Positions 52,398-61,763 of a stretch of 64,000 nt of DNA are shown piece after piece. Position 1 is the stretch's first letter; every line of letters begins with the position of its first letter. The notes under the pieces were generated by a model. It was given only the letters and a program-made list of their open reading frames with translations, was not told the origin of the DNA and ran no database searches. Source of the stretch: Robertmurraya sp047302285 (GTDB lineage Bacteria > Bacillota > Bacilli > Bacillales > Cytobacillaceae); NCBI RefSeq assembly GCF_047302285.1, contig NZ_CP154845.1, forward strand, positions 3,224,001 to 3,288,000, given 5' to 3'. The translations under genes and the position numbers were made by a program.

Positions 52398-53396
52398 TTA
52401 TTGAAGATTTATTTCATCCCAAGAAAGCCTGACATTCTTTTTAAATTTCTCATTGATAGTAATTCCAGATTCTTTTATTCCTAACAAATAGGCACCAACT
52501 ACTGCTGGAATTTCAGGCTGAACGATTTTTAGATTTCTACAAACTAATTTTAGTTTTTTTATAAATAAATTCTTGAAAAATATATCTGAAAAAAGTCCTC
52601 CGTGTAATACAAGCACGTTTTGATTGTTTTCAAATGGTTTTTGATTAGCTGCTTCCACCAATTTCATCAACTCATTAACAGCATCCTCCAAAATTTCTAA
52701 TGCAACCGTATCCTTATTTTTTGCAGCATCAAAAACATATTTAGATAATGTTGCTATTTTAGGTACAATATTTTCATCTGAATAGATTCTGATAAGCTCT
52801 GGTGCCTGCTGAAATTGAAAGTGATTTAATATTAAAGAAGTTAATTCCGTATCGGGTCCTCTATTGTCATAAGATTTCAGGACTGCTTTTAAAGCACTCT
52901 TCCCAATGTAAAATCCACTTCCTTCATCTCCGAGAAGAAAGCCCCATCCTCCAACTCTCGTGCTTTTTCCAGATACAGACGAAATCCCATAAACAATGGA
53001 GCCGGTACCAGCAATCAATAAAAGTCCCGATCCCCCCCAAGTTCCTGACGCTAGGGCCGCTTGTGCGTCGTTTTTTATGTTGATTTTCTGCTCATAGAAG
53101 GTATTTTTAAAAAGTTTTTTTATCATTTGTTTATCGATATCTCTATCAGCCCCAGCTAAACAAAGATGAATACTTTCAATTTGTTTTAACGTTGACAGAG
53201 AATCCTCTAATACCTTATTAATTAAATCCGTTAAGGTGATAAATACCTTTTGATGTGGAATCGTATGGATATTACTTGTTGTACCAATTGCCTTTGCTAA
53301 AATATTCCCCTGAGCGTCACCAATAACACAGATCGTTTTCGTTCCTCCACCGTCAATCGCAATCCATCTTTCAGTTGTGATATTTTTTAAATGCAT
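52398..53396 (-). CDS. BadF/BadG-type sugar kinase, MurK/NagK-like
   Basis: 332 residues with the ATPase-fold phosphate motifs AIDGGGTKTICVIGD and IAGTGSIVYG, and GGWGFLLGDEGSGFYIG, the pattern of N-acetylglucosamine/N-acetylmuramic acid kinases. It most likely phosphorylates the imported amino sugar so MurQ can act. It lies 57 nt upstream of murQ. GAGGGAACGG precedes its ATG. Confidence 0.9.
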   Translation of the reverse strand: MHLKNITTERWIAIDGGGTKTICVIGDAQGNILAKAIGTTSNIHTIPHQKVFITLTDLINKVLEDSLSTLKQIESIHLCLAGADRDIDKQMIKKLFKNTFYEQKINIKNDAQAALASGTWGGSGLLLIAGTGSIVYGISSVSGKSTRVGGWGFLLGDEGSGFYIGKSALKAVLKSYDNRGPDTELTSLILNHFQFQQAPELIRIYSDENIVPKIATLSKYVFDAAKNKDTVALEILEDAVNELMKLVEAANQKPFENNQNVLVLHGGLFSDIFFKNLFIKKLKLVCRNLKIVQPEIPAVVGAYLLGIKESGITINEKFKKNVRLSWDEINLQ

Positions 53397-53413
53397 GACC
53401 GTTCCCTCATTTT

Positions 53414-54475
53414 TTAGTATGCTTCAGCCATTTCAAGTGCTATCAAGTTGTGAATAATTCTTCTCATTCGACTAATATTCGTATCACGACCAAAATGGAC
53501 ACGATTTGTTAGAAGAATAATAGAATAATTGTTCTTCTTAGAAAACCAGATAGATGTTCCAGTAAAACCTGTATGACCAAAACCATCCTGCAAAAATTGA
53601 CCTGAAAATGATGGAGTGTCATACAACTCCCACCCTAAACCTCTGTTGAGATTTAATTTATTTGTATAATTGTCCGTACTCAAAGCAATGGATTGGGGTG
53701 AAATAATCCTTTTCTTATGCATCACACCATCATTTAAAATCATCCTTGCATATAAAGAGAGGTCGCCTAGAGTGGAAAATAAGCCAGCATGCCCGCTTAC
53801 TCCTCCAAAATGTAGCGTATTTTCGTCGTGCACTTCTCCCCATCGGTAGTCATGGAGAGATTCTAAAAATTCTGTTGCCGCAATACGTTTTTTTTCAAAT
53901 GGAGGTGGATTAAAATATGTATCTTTCATTTCTATCGGTCCAAAAAGAGAATTTATTGTGTAAGTAACTAATGAAACCCCAGCTATTTTTTCAATAATTT
54001 TACCAAGCAGGATATAATTCAAATCACTATAAATAACTTCTTCTCCAGGTCTTTTCTTTTCCTGTATTTGTGCGATAGTATCAATCGTTTCATTATCACT
54101 AATGTTTTGGAGAAAAAATTTAATTTCTGGTTGAAAACCACTACTATGTGTTAATAAGTGCTTTACGGTGATATCTTGATGATTCATTTTAAATGGTGGG
54201 AGATAGTGAGAAATAGGATCATCTAACTCTAGTTCTCCTTCTTCTAATAATTGTAGAATAGAAGGCAGTGTAGCTGTTACTTTGGTTAGAGAGGCTAAAT
54301 CGAACATTGTCTCTTCCGTCATCTTTATTTTTTGCTCAAAATGGGCATAACCAAAAGCTTGTTTATAAATGGTTTCTTCAGCCGTTGTAACACCAATTAC
54401 CACACCAGGAACATGTTCTGCCGATACCATTTTTTCGATAAATTGTGAAACCTTTTGAAAGTTTGCTTTTACCAT
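53414..54475 (-). CDS. Serine hydrolase of the class C beta-lactamase family, AmiE-like
   Basis: 353 residues with DLASLTKV (SxxK), VIYSDLNYILLG (YxN) and GFGHTGFTG (HTG). It has no signal peptide. In the B. subtilis muropeptide operon a protein of this family, AmiE, removes the peptide from MurNAc; the context here makes the same job likely but it is not proven. ATG 54475 follows GGAAGG. Confidence 0.85.
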   Translation of the reverse strand: MVKANFQKVSQFIEKMVSAEHVPGVVIGVTTAEETIYKQAFGYAHFEQKIKMTEETMFDLASLTKVTATLPSILQLLEEGELELDDPISHYLPPFKMNHQDITVKHLLTHSSGFQPEIKFFLQNISDNETIDTIAQIQEKKRPGEEVIYSDLNYILLGKIIEKIAGVSLVTYTINSLFGPIEMKDTYFNPPPFEKKRIAATEFLESLHDYRWGEVHDENTLHFGGVSGHAGLFSTLGDLSLYARMILNDGVMHKKRIISPQSIALSTDNYTNKLNLNRGLGWELYDTPSFSGQFLQDGFGHTGFTGTSIWFSKKNNYSIILLTNRVHFGRDTNISRMRRIIHNLIALEMAEAY

Positions 54476-54502
54476 GACTATCCTTCCTCTTTTCAAATCG
54501 TG

Positions 54503-55336
54503 TTATTTAATAGCACCCTCTGTCATCCCCTTAACAATATGACGTTGGAAGACCGTATAAAAGATGATAACAGGGATAACAGCAATACATAATCCTGCAA
54601 ATAGCACTCCCCAGGCGCTTTGATACTGAGCATTCGTCTTTAACAAATCCATCGCTACTCCCAATGTGTTTTTACTTTCTTGTTGTAAAAGAATCAATGC
54701 CATAAAATATTCATTCCAGAAAGAAACGGCATTTAAAATAGAGGCAGTTATAATTCCTGATTTCACTAATGGGGTAACAATTTTCAATAGAATGCCATAC
54801 GGGCTCATTCCATCAATGGCGGCCGCTTCTTCTAACTCCTTAGGGACTGTCCCCATAAAGCTAATTAATATGAAAATGGTAAATGGAATATGTGAGACGG
54901 CGTAGATTAAAGACAAAGCCCATAAATTATCCAACATATTAAGCTTTAAAAGTAAGAAGAATAACGGAATCCACCCTAACACGGAAGGGATCATCATTGA
55001 AGCAAGGTAGGTGTTTAATAAAATTTCGTTTCCTTTAAATCGCAATCTCTCGAGTGCATAAGAGGTTGGAATGGCAAAAACTAAACATAAGAATGTACCT
55101 AAAATCGTTACAAACAAACTATTCATAAAGGCTGTCCCAATATTGTAATTCGTCCAAGCCGAAACAAAGTTTAAGAAATTGAACTTTTCAGGCAGAGCCC
55201 ATGGTGAAGCAAATATTTCAGCATTTGTTTTAAACGCACCAATAAACATCCAGACAAGAGGGAATATTACGATAATGGACCAAATCAATAAGGGAATTCT
55301 TACTGCTAATCCAGATAAAGTTCTAAGTTTATTCAA
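54503..55336 (-). CDS. Sugar ABC transporter permease (MalG type)
   Basis: 277 residues, six membrane spans, with the EAA loop EEAAAIDGMSPYGILLKIVTPL. The TTG start has GGAGGG before it. It forms the channel with the MalF-type subunit encoded just upstream. The ATPase is not encoded here; CUT1 systems often share an MsmX-type ATPase. Confidence 0.9.
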   Translation of the reverse strand: MNKLRTLSGLAVRIPLLIWSIIVIFPLVWMFIGAFKTNAEIFASPWALPEKFNFLNFVSAWTNYNIGTAFMNSLFVTILGTFLCLVFAIPTSYALERLRFKGNEILLNTYLASMMIPSVLGWIPLFFLLLKLNMLDNLWALSLIYAVSHIPFTIFILISFMGTVPKELEEAAAIDGMSPYGILLKIVTPLVKSGIITASILNAVSFWNEYFMALILLQQESKNTLGVAMDLLKTNAQYQSAWGVLFAGLCIAVIPVIIFYTVFQRHIVKGMTEGAIK

Positions 55337-55346
55337 TATAACCCTC

Positions 55347-56246
55347 CTAATACTCGACTTTTTCTTTTTTCAAGACAAATTGTAAAACAAGAACGGTTAA
55401 TAATGACAAAATAAGGATTAATACACCAATGGCTGCTCCGTAACCAAACTTAAAATCTTCAAATGCTCTTTGGTATAAATATGAACCTAATACTTCGGTC
55501 GCCATTCCTGGTCCACCACCGGTCATTACTTGTACAAGTACGAAAGAACCATTTAAGGAAGTAATAACAATATAGATAATGGAGGTCTTAATTTGTGGCC
55601 AAATTAAAGGAACAGTGATTTTCCAAAACTGTTGCCATTCGCTTGCACCATCGATCTCAGCTGCCTCAAACAATGTCTTTGGAATACTTGTAATTCCTCC
55701 AATTAACAAAAGCATGAATAATCCAATCCCAGCCCAAATCGCAGGAACTGCAATACTTGGCAAGGCAAACTGGAAATCTCCTAACCATGGTCTCGCCCAA
55801 TCCTCTAAGCCAATGGCTTTGAGAAATCCATTCACTATGCCGATATTTGGATCATATATAAATTGCCACAAAATACCGATGACAACGACCGACATGATAT
55901 TTGGGAAAAAGAAAACAATTCGGTAAAAAGGAGCTTCTTTTATGCGAAGTTGTGTTAGTGCTACGGCAAAAAATAGGGATAAGATCATAATGCCAATGAC
56001 TTTTACAAAGACGAAAAAATAGTCATTAAAAATTGCTTTCGAAATAACCGCGTCGCTAAATAATCTTTTATAGTTATTGAGACCGATAAATTCTTTGACT
56101 GAACTAATACCAGACCAGTCAAAGAATGAATAATAAAGGCCACCTATCATAGGGTAGACTGTAAAAATACAGAATACGGTAAAAGTAGGAAGTAAGCAGA
56201 ATGTCAAAAAGAGATATTTTTGTTTTTTTGACTGGACCACTCCCAT
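55347..56246 (-). CDS. Sugar ABC transporter permease (MalF type)
   Basis: 299 residues, six membrane spans, with the EAA loop FEAAEIDGASEWQQFWKITVPLIWP. GAGGTG lies just before the start; ATG 56246 and GTG 56240 are both possible. It follows the binding-protein gene after a hairpin that may lower permease expression. Confidence 0.9.
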   Translation of the reverse strand: MGVVQSKKQKYLFLTFCLLPTFTVFCIFTVYPMIGGLYYSFFDWSGISSVKEFIGLNNYKRLFSDAVISKAIFNDYFFVFVKVIGIMILSLFFAVALTQLRIKEAPFYRIVFFFPNIMSVVVIGILWQFIYDPNIGIVNGFLKAIGLEDWARPWLGDFQFALPSIAVPAIWAGIGLFMLLLIGGITSIPKTLFEAAEIDGASEWQQFWKITVPLIWPQIKTSIIYIVITSLNGSFVLVQVMTGGGPGMATEVLGSYLYQRAFEDFKFGYGAAIGVLILILSLLTVLVLQFVLKKEKVEY

Positions 56247-56284
56247 CACCTCTTTCTTTTGCGGAGTAAGATTAAGAAAAATGA

Positions 56285-56316
56285 AGAGAGAGGCATTATT
56301 TTTTCACGCTCTCTCT
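56285..56316 (-). terminator. Attenuating hairpin between binding protein and permease genes
   Basis: AGAGAG and CTCTCT-rich arms form a hairpin 23 nt after the stop codon at 56339, followed by T-poor sequence toward the permease gene. Such partial terminators are common after binding-protein genes. Confidence 0.5.
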
Positions 56317-56338
56317 TTTCTATGAATATCAGATACTA

Positions 56339-57712
56339 TTAATTGCCTCTTAATTGCTTCGCTGTATTGGTCATTTTTTCTACAAACTCTTCTGCCGTAA
56401 TTCTTCCCATGAGAATTTCAACAATTTGGAGCTTGATTTCATTGGTGATCTCAACTGAAATCTCTTGTTCATCCCCTTCAGGTGTCTTTCTATTATGAAT
56501 TTGGATCTGTCCTGGATTATTAATCATTTCATTAATTCCTTTTAAGAATTCTGGAACATTATTGTTTGCTGATAAATCTACATTCTTTAAGTTCATAATC
56601 GCACCAGTTGACTCAGCAAACTTTTGTGCGTACTCTTCAGTAAAGATGAATTCAAGGAATGCTTTGGCAGCTTCTGGATTACCAGCCTCTTGCGCGATAG
56701 CCACTGGACGGATATCTGGAATAAGTGCCATTGGTTCACCCGAATCATTCATTGGTGTAGGAACAAATCCATATTCCAATCCTTCAGGAGTATCATTCTT
56801 CATTTCGTTTGGAAGCCAGAAACCAACTGGAATGTATGCATTTTTATGAAGTAGGAAGTTCATTTGGGCTTGTGTATGACTATAAGCTGCAAATCCAGAA
56901 TCGACTAAATCTTCATCTACGATTGCTTGAACTTTTTTCATTACTTCTAGTACTTCTTCTCCTTCCCAAGCCTCAATTACACCATTAGATAAATCATTTA
57001 GTAATTCTTCACCACCAGCAGCTGCAAATGCAGGATATAATACTCCTCGTTGGAAGTATTGTGCATATTGCCCAGTCGTATTAAATGGTGCAATTCCAGC
57101 ATCGGCTTTAATTTGTTTCATTGATTCAAGCCAGCTTTCAAAGTCAGTAGGTGCCACCCAGCCTTGATCTCCAAACCAAGCGCTATCATACCAAACCCCC
57201 CAGGTATCAAACACAAGCGGCAAACTATATATTTTTCCACCATCCAATTCGTCTGGAGGAGAAATAAAACTATCTAATAATGACGTTCCATCCTTCATCG
57301 TAATTCCTTTGGCCCATTCGCTAATATCCATTAGCTGACCATCCTTGATCATTTGCGTTTGGTTTGAACCATTTCCATCGATGTAAACAACATCAGGTGG
57401 ATCATTGGAAATCCAACGAGTGTTCATCTCTTCATTAATATTAGGTCCAGAATGTTCAATGATTTCTACATCAGGATAGGCGTCTTTAAAGTCCTCAATC
57501 ACTGTTTTCCACCATGTATCCCCATAACCACCTACAAAATACTGAATTTCTAATTCTCCTGAAATACCTGTAGTATCATCTTCATTCGCAGTCTCTGGTT
57601 CATCGGCTTCTGGTTCTTCCGATGTAGTGTCATTAGAACACGCTGCTAATGCAAAAAGGAGAAGGGCGGTAATCAACAGCAACCAGCTTCGTTTGTAAAA
57701 CATACTCTTCAA
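56339..57712 (-). CDS. Sugar ABC transporter substrate-binding lipoprotein (CUT1)
   Basis: About 457 residues. A signal peptide ending in the lipobox LAAC is followed by an acidic linker and a family-1 extracellular solute-binding fold (IQYFVGGYGDTWW, MTNTAKQLRGN at the end). Given the MurR, MurK and MurQ genes around it, the ligand is likely MurNAc, GlcNAc-MurNAc or a muropeptide (inference). TTG 57712 with GAGGTG is my start; ATG 57703 is the alternative. Confidence 0.88.
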   Translation of the reverse strand: MKSMFYKRSWLLLITALLLFALAACSNDTTSEEPEADEPETANEDDTTGISGELEIQYFVGGYGDTWWKTVIEDFKDAYPDVEIIEHSGPNINEEMNTRWISNDPPDVVYIDGNGSNQTQMIKDGQLMDISEWAKGITMKDGTSLLDSFISPPDELDGGKIYSLPLVFDTWGVWYDSAWFGDQGWVAPTDFESWLESMKQIKADAGIAPFNTTGQYAQYFQRGVLYPAFAAAGGEELLNDLSNGVIEAWEGEEVLEVMKKVQAIVDEDLVDSGFAAYSHTQAQMNFLLHKNAYIPVGFWLPNEMKNDTPEGLEYGFVPTPMNDSGEPMALIPDIRPVAIAQEAGNPEAAKAFLEFIFTEEYAQKFAESTGAIMNLKNVDLSANNNVPEFLKGINEMINNPGQIQIHNRKTPEGDEQEISVEITNEIKLQIVEILMGRITAEEFVEKMTNTAKQLRGN

Positions 57713-57802
57713 ATTGAACACCTCTTTTTTATATTTGATTAAATCCCTTCATCACTACAAGAATAGTAGATAGATAGTAATTCAGGGTTAATACCAATGA
57801 AA

Positions 57803-57815
57803 AGTAGATACTACT
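57803..57815. promoter_or_regulatory. Small dyad upstream of the binding-protein gene
   Basis: AGTAG-ATA-CTACT lies 91 nt upstream of the binding-protein start and 11 nt after the regulator's stop codon. It may be a site for the adjacent RpiR/MurR-type regulator. Confidence 0.25.
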
Positions 57816-57825
57816 GCAAAGAAAG

Positions 57826-58674
57826 TCATTTAGAAAACCTTGATATAACTTCTCTCGTTTTATCTAAATATTTAACCGATTCATCAAAATATATGGATGC
57901 TAGTCCAGTGAATATAATGTCAACAATAGTGAGTTGTGAAATTCTAGAGGCTGTTGCGGCACTACGAATAAAGTTTTCTGTTGAAGATACAAAGAGGTTA
58001 TGGTTTGAAAGTTTTTGAAGTGTGTTATTGGAATATTCCGTTAAAGAAATAACATCAATGTCATTTTCTTTAGCAATGTTTACCGTATTAATAATCTCTT
58101 TCGTTTCTCCCGAATACGAAATAGCAAATAGAACATCTTCTTCATTTAGATTCGTTACGGAGACTAACTGTGAATGACTGTCAACTAGGGCTTCACACCA
58201 CTTATTAATGCGTTTTAATTTTTGTTCGAAATCAAGTGCAACAATCGCTGAAGCACCAACACCAATGATAGCTATTCTTCTAGCTCGATTGAGGTCTTGA
58301 ATAACTTTTTTTATATCTTCTTCATCATTAACTGAAAGCGTATTTTTGATGGAATATATATTATTGGAAGCTATTTGTGAAATCGTTTCCGCAAGGCTTG
58401 AATTTCCCGAAATATCTTGATACTTATGTTCAATAGTACTCTTTTGTGGAAGAGCAGCTGCAATACTTAACTTTAAGTCACTGTACCCTTTAAAATGTAA
58501 CGAACGACACATTCGAATGATTGTCGCTTCACTGGCATTCGCTTTTTTTGATAATTGTGCAATTGGCATATGCAATATATCTTTTGGGTTATCAAGAATA
58601 TACTCAGAAACCTTTCTTTCAGATGGTTTTAAAATAGACATGCCTTGTCTGATGCGCTCTAGCCCGTTTTCCAT
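57826..58674 (-). CDS. RpiR-family regulator, MurR-like
   Basis: 282 residues. The N-terminal RpiR helix-turn-helix (MPIAQLSKKANASEATIIRMCRSL) is followed by a SIS domain (AIIGVGASAIVALDFEQKL, FAISYSGETKEI) that binds phosphosugars. MurR in enterobacteria represses murQ genes and is released by MurNAc-6-P (family knowledge). It is the first gene of the island, on the same strand as its presumed targets. Confidence 0.88.
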   Translation of the reverse strand: MENGLERIRQGMSILKPSERKVSEYILDNPKDILHMPIAQLSKKANASEATIIRMCRSLHFKGYSDLKLSIAAALPQKSTIEHKYQDISGNSSLAETISQIASNNIYSIKNTLSVNDEEDIKKVIQDLNRARRIAIIGVGASAIVALDFEQKLKRINKWCEALVDSHSQLVSVTNLNEEDVLFAISYSGETKEIINTVNIAKENDIDVISLTEYSNNTLQKLSNHNLFVSSTENFIRSAATASRISQLTIVDIIFTGLASIYFDESVKYLDKTREVISRFSK

Positions 58675-58906
58675 TTATATCCCCTATCTCTTTATGTAGT
58701 ATTACTTTACAAAAATGATAAAATATATGAAGTTTAATTACATTTTATAAAAATACGAGAATTACGTCAATGTTTTTTCGAAAATTTCAGAAATCTTACA
58801 ACTTAGTAAAGAATGCTACAGCGAATGGGCAAAAAAGTGTCCTAGATACCATTGTCCTGTTAAACTAAATAACAGAAACTAATAAATAAGGAGTTTATTA
58901 TTAACT

Positions 58907-60007
58907 ATGTTCATTCTCATTCTACTGCTCGCCATGCTGATATATGGTGGGATTGTTTACTACATAGGCTGGGTGGGTTTTCGCTGGATTCGTCCAGAAA
59001 CATCAAGCCGGCGTTTTAAAACTCTTTACATCCTCATCCTTGTATTTACGGCTAGTTCATTTATTGTCGGTCGTATGTCGGGGCTCACCTTTCTGAATGT
59101 TATTGGAGCTTACTGGATGGCATGCTTTTATATGCTCCTACTTTTAGTCCCTCTTGCTCATATTACGGTCGTTCTTTTACGCCTTACCTCACTACCAAGG
59201 CATAAGACGCAGAAATGGGCAGGGTTCGTCACCCTAGGTTTACTCGTATCGTTTATGACATATGGCGTTTATAACGCATACAGCCCTGTCGTTCGAAAAC
59301 TTGATATTACGATTGAAAAAGGTACTTCATCACTAAATAGCTTGAATATTGTCATGATAGCAGATACACACTTTGGCTTGCTGTCAGGAAAGGATCATGC
59401 GGAGCGATTAGTAAAAGAAGTTAACGCCATTAGCCCAGATCTAATTCTTATCCCAGGAGATCTCTTTGATGATGATGTTCAACCATTCCTCGATCAAAAG
59501 ATCGACTTGATATTATCCGATCTTCAAGCTCCCTATGGAATCTATGCCTCCCTTGGTAATCACGATAAACACGATGGGACGATGCAAGAACTAATCGATG
59601 CTTTGGAGCGTAGTGGCATCCAAGTTCTTTATGATGAAACCTTGAATGTCCAAGATCAATTCACTCTCATCGGACGTAAAGACAAAATAGATCCGGATAG
59701 ACTGCCTTTAAATGCACTCATGCATGGTGTTGACCTTACTAAACCAACCATATTAATGGATCATCAGCCTTATGAACTTGACATTGCCGAGCAGGAAGAC
59801 ATTGATTTAATGGTGTCTGGTCATACACATGGAGGTCAGGTCTTCCCTGGTAATCTAATCACCAATGCGATGTATGAAAATGATTGGGGACATTTGCAAA
59901 AAGAACAAATGCACTCCGTTGTAACATCTGGTTTTGGTTTTTGGGGTCCTCCCATCCGAATTGGTACAAGGTCTGAAATCGTTACGATTCAAGTCGAGTT
60001 TGAGTAA
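58907..60007 (+). CDS. Membrane metallophosphoesterase (YkuE/YaeI-like)
   Basis: 366 residues. About four membrane spans (1-130) precede a calcineurin-like phosphoesterase domain with IADTHFG, PGDLFDDD, GNHDKHDG and SGHTHGGQVFPGN, a complete set of metal ligands. Related proteins hydrolyse phospholipid precursors such as UDP-diacylglucosamine, but the substrate here is unknown. AAGGAG precedes the ATG. Confidence 0.88.
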   Translation: MFILILLLAMLIYGGIVYYIGWVGFRWIRPETSSRRFKTLYILILVFTASSFIVGRMSGLTFLNVIGAYWMACFYMLLLLVPLAHITVVLLRLTSLPRHKTQKWAGFVTLGLLVSFMTYGVYNAYSPVVRKLDITIEKGTSSLNSLNIVMIADTHFGLLSGKDHAERLVKEVNAISPDLILIPGDLFDDDVQPFLDQKIDLILSDLQAPYGIYASLGNHDKHDGTMQELIDALERSGIQVLYDETLNVQDQFTLIGRKDKIDPDRLPLNALMHGVDLTKPTILMDHQPYELDIAEQEDIDLMVSGHTHGGQVFPGNLITNAMYENDWGHLQKEQMHSVVTSGFGFWGPPIRIGTRSEIVTIQVEFE

Positions 60008-60305
60008 CTTCTATAGACCGTAACTATTTTTTTATAGTTGATGACGATTTTTTACTAATTATGATTTCAAGAGATGGGGCTTATTCCTCTCCCATCTCTT
60101 TATTATGTGCAATTGTTCACTCCCTTCAGAATATTGTTCTATATGACGATACTAGCGTTTTATCAATTCAAGTGTGTATCCTTCAACTTTCGTATCAACC
60201 ATTCATCTGCCATTCTTAAAAGTTCTGCTGTTGATTATAATGAGCCCTACCACAACCTATATTAATCCAGACACATTTTCGACACAATTCTCCACCAGTA
60301 GGAAA
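60008..60305. other. Intergenic region with terminator
   Basis: A terminator at 60069-60103 (AAGAGATGGG with CCCATCTCTT, then TTATT) ends the metallophosphoesterase transcript. The following 200 nt up to the TetR promoter show nothing I recognise. Confidence 0.6.
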
Positions 60306-60334
60306 TTGACAAATGACACCGTGTCATATATGAT
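60306..60334 (+). promoter_or_regulatory. Sigma-A promoter of the tetR gene
   Basis: TTGACA (60306-60311) and TATGAT (60329-60334) are spaced by exactly 17 nt, 53 nt before the TTG start. Operator 1 fills the spacer. Confidence 0.85.
60314..60326. promoter_or_regulatory. TetR-type operator 1
   Basis: TGACA-CCG-TGTCA is an inverted repeat lying wholly between -35 and -10, where repressor binding would block polymerase. Confidence 0.75.
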
Positions 60335-60347
60335 AAACAAAAACAAA

Positions 60348-60360
60348 TGACATCATGTCA
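60348..60360. promoter_or_regulatory. TetR-type operator 2
   Basis: TGACA-TCA-TGTCA has the same half sites as operator 1, centred 34 bp downstream, over the start of the transcript. Confidence 0.75.
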
Positions 60361-60386
60361 CATCAGCTGACCTTGGAGGAAAAACA

Positions 60387-60998
60387 TTGCCAAAACAAAC
60401 GTTTTTTAATCTTTCTGAGCATAAAATTCGAACGTTAATTGAAGCAGCTGAAAAGGAATTTACGAGAGTGCCTCTGTTCGAAGCTTCTATAGCAAATATT
60501 ATAAAAATGGCGGGAATTCCAAGGGGGAGCTTCTATCAATACTTTGAAGACAAAGAAGATCTTTATTTTTATTTGTTAGATGAAAAACTAAAAGAAAGTA
60601 AAAATCTTTTTCTTACCTTATTAACGAAACATAATGGCGATCCCATTCGTACTATGGAGGAATTGTACCACCATTTTTTACTCATTTTACCGGATGAGGA
60701 GGAACGAAGCTTTCTCAAAAACGCCTTATTATATACGACAAACAAAGTAGAAAATTCATTTACAAACATGATCGATGCTACTCATGGCAATAAGCATATC
60801 AAGGAATTCATAGAATTAATCGATAAAGAACAATTAAACATTAAAGACGAGAATGATCTACTACATATCTTCAAAATCATCATGGCAATCGCCTTTCATA
60901 ATTTCATCGAGAAAATAGTAAAGGGTTTAACCGATGATGAAGCGATGAAAAACTTCAAAATTTGTATGAATTTAATCAAACACGGAATTTACAAATAA
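60387..60998 (+). CDS. TetR/AcrR family transcriptional regulator
   Basis: 203 residues with the N-terminal helix-turn-helix FEASIANIIKMAGIPRGSFYQYFEDKEDLYFYLL and a helical ligand domain. GGAGGAAAAACA precedes the TTG start. Twin operators over its own promoter imply autorepression. The only gene in the same transcript is the Spx/ArsC-like one 21 nt downstream, so that is its probable target besides itself. Confidence 0.9.
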   Translation: MPKQTFFNLSEHKIRTLIEAAEKEFTRVPLFEASIANIIKMAGIPRGSFYQYFEDKEDLYFYLLDEKLKESKNLFLTLLTKHNGDPIRTMEELYHHFLLILPDEEERSFLKNALLYTTNKVENSFTNMIDATHGNKHIKEFIELIDKEQLNIKDENDLLHIFKIIMAIAFHNFIEKIVKGLTDDEAMKNFKICMNLIKHGIYK

Positions 60999-61019
60999 AA
61001 AAATTAAGGAGAATGCGAA

Positions 61020-61430
61020 GTGACGATAACCATATATGGATTAGATTGTAAATCTACAAGGAAGGCTAGACAATGGATGAACAAGAATGAAATTGCCTAT
61101 TGTGAGCGAAACATTATAAAAGACCCGCTTACGATAAGTGAACTTCAAGAAATTCTCCGAATGACAATAGATGGAACAGAAGATATTATTGCCACTAGAT
61201 CCAAAGTTTATAGCGAGATGAATTTAGATTTAGATGAACTTTCCTTACTAGAGCTACTTGAAATCATCCAGAAGCAACCACGATTGCTAAAAAGCCCCAT
61301 TATCAAGGATGAGAAAAAACTACTAGTTGGTTATAATGAGGAGTATATTCGCCAGTTTCTCCCACGAAAAACACGCAAAGTTGAATGGCTACAATGGCAG
61401 ATGAAAAATAACTTCTTATTAGAAAATTAA
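61020..61430 (+). CDS. Spx/ArsC family protein with altered redox motif
   Basis: 136 residues of the ArsC/Spx thioredoxin-like fold (TIYGLDCKSTRKARQWM, LLKSPIIKDEKKLLVGYNEEYIRQFLP). Spx and MgsR have CxxC near residue 10; here it reads CKST, so only the first Cys is kept and an intramolecular disulphide switch is not possible. The conserved RxP-loop region equals SPII. It may contact RNA polymerase as Spx does or act as a reductase; both are inference. GTG start with AAGGAG. Confidence 0.82.
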   Translation: MTITIYGLDCKSTRKARQWMNKNEIAYCERNIIKDPLTISELQEILRMTIDGTEDIIATRSKVYSEMNLDLDELSLLELLEIIQKQPRLLKSPIIKDEKKLLVGYNEEYIRQFLPRKTRKVEWLQWQMKNNFLLEN

Positions 61431-61763
61431 CGATGAATCTGACTTATTCTAGTTAAACTTATTTCATGAATATGTATCCATCCTAGCCATTCCTATAAAA
61501 GCAATCATTTCAGAGTCCATTTGCTGTAATGATTGCTTTTACCTTATAAGCAGCTCATCTGCTTCCATATCTATTAAGAATAGTAACCAAAGGTACAATC
61601 ATTTCAGCAACGGAGCCTGGAAAATCATGTTGGTGTACGATATCGACGGTTTATTATTGCAATCGATTTCAGAAAAGAATATTATGACTTTATTGAACAA
61701 ATGTACAATAATTTAATAAGGGGAGTTGTTGTACATTTTAATACATTCAAGGGGGATTTTGTT
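61431..61763. other. Intergenic region with terminator and possible gene remnant
   Basis: A terminator at 61497-61540 (AAAAGCAATCATT with AATGATTGCTTTT) ends the TetR transcript. On the minus strand 61560-61660 reads as a short open stretch (DIVHQHDFPGSVAEMIVP) without start signals, which could be the tail of a lost gene. No family is recognised. Confidence 0.45.

Noticed and set aside
41983..58853. Shared 14-mer AGTGTCCTAGATAC at about 41994 and 58836 as a mobile-element footprint
   Set aside because: The match does not extend, and the first copy is partly the arm of a terminator. I cannot tell it from chance or from terminator similarity.
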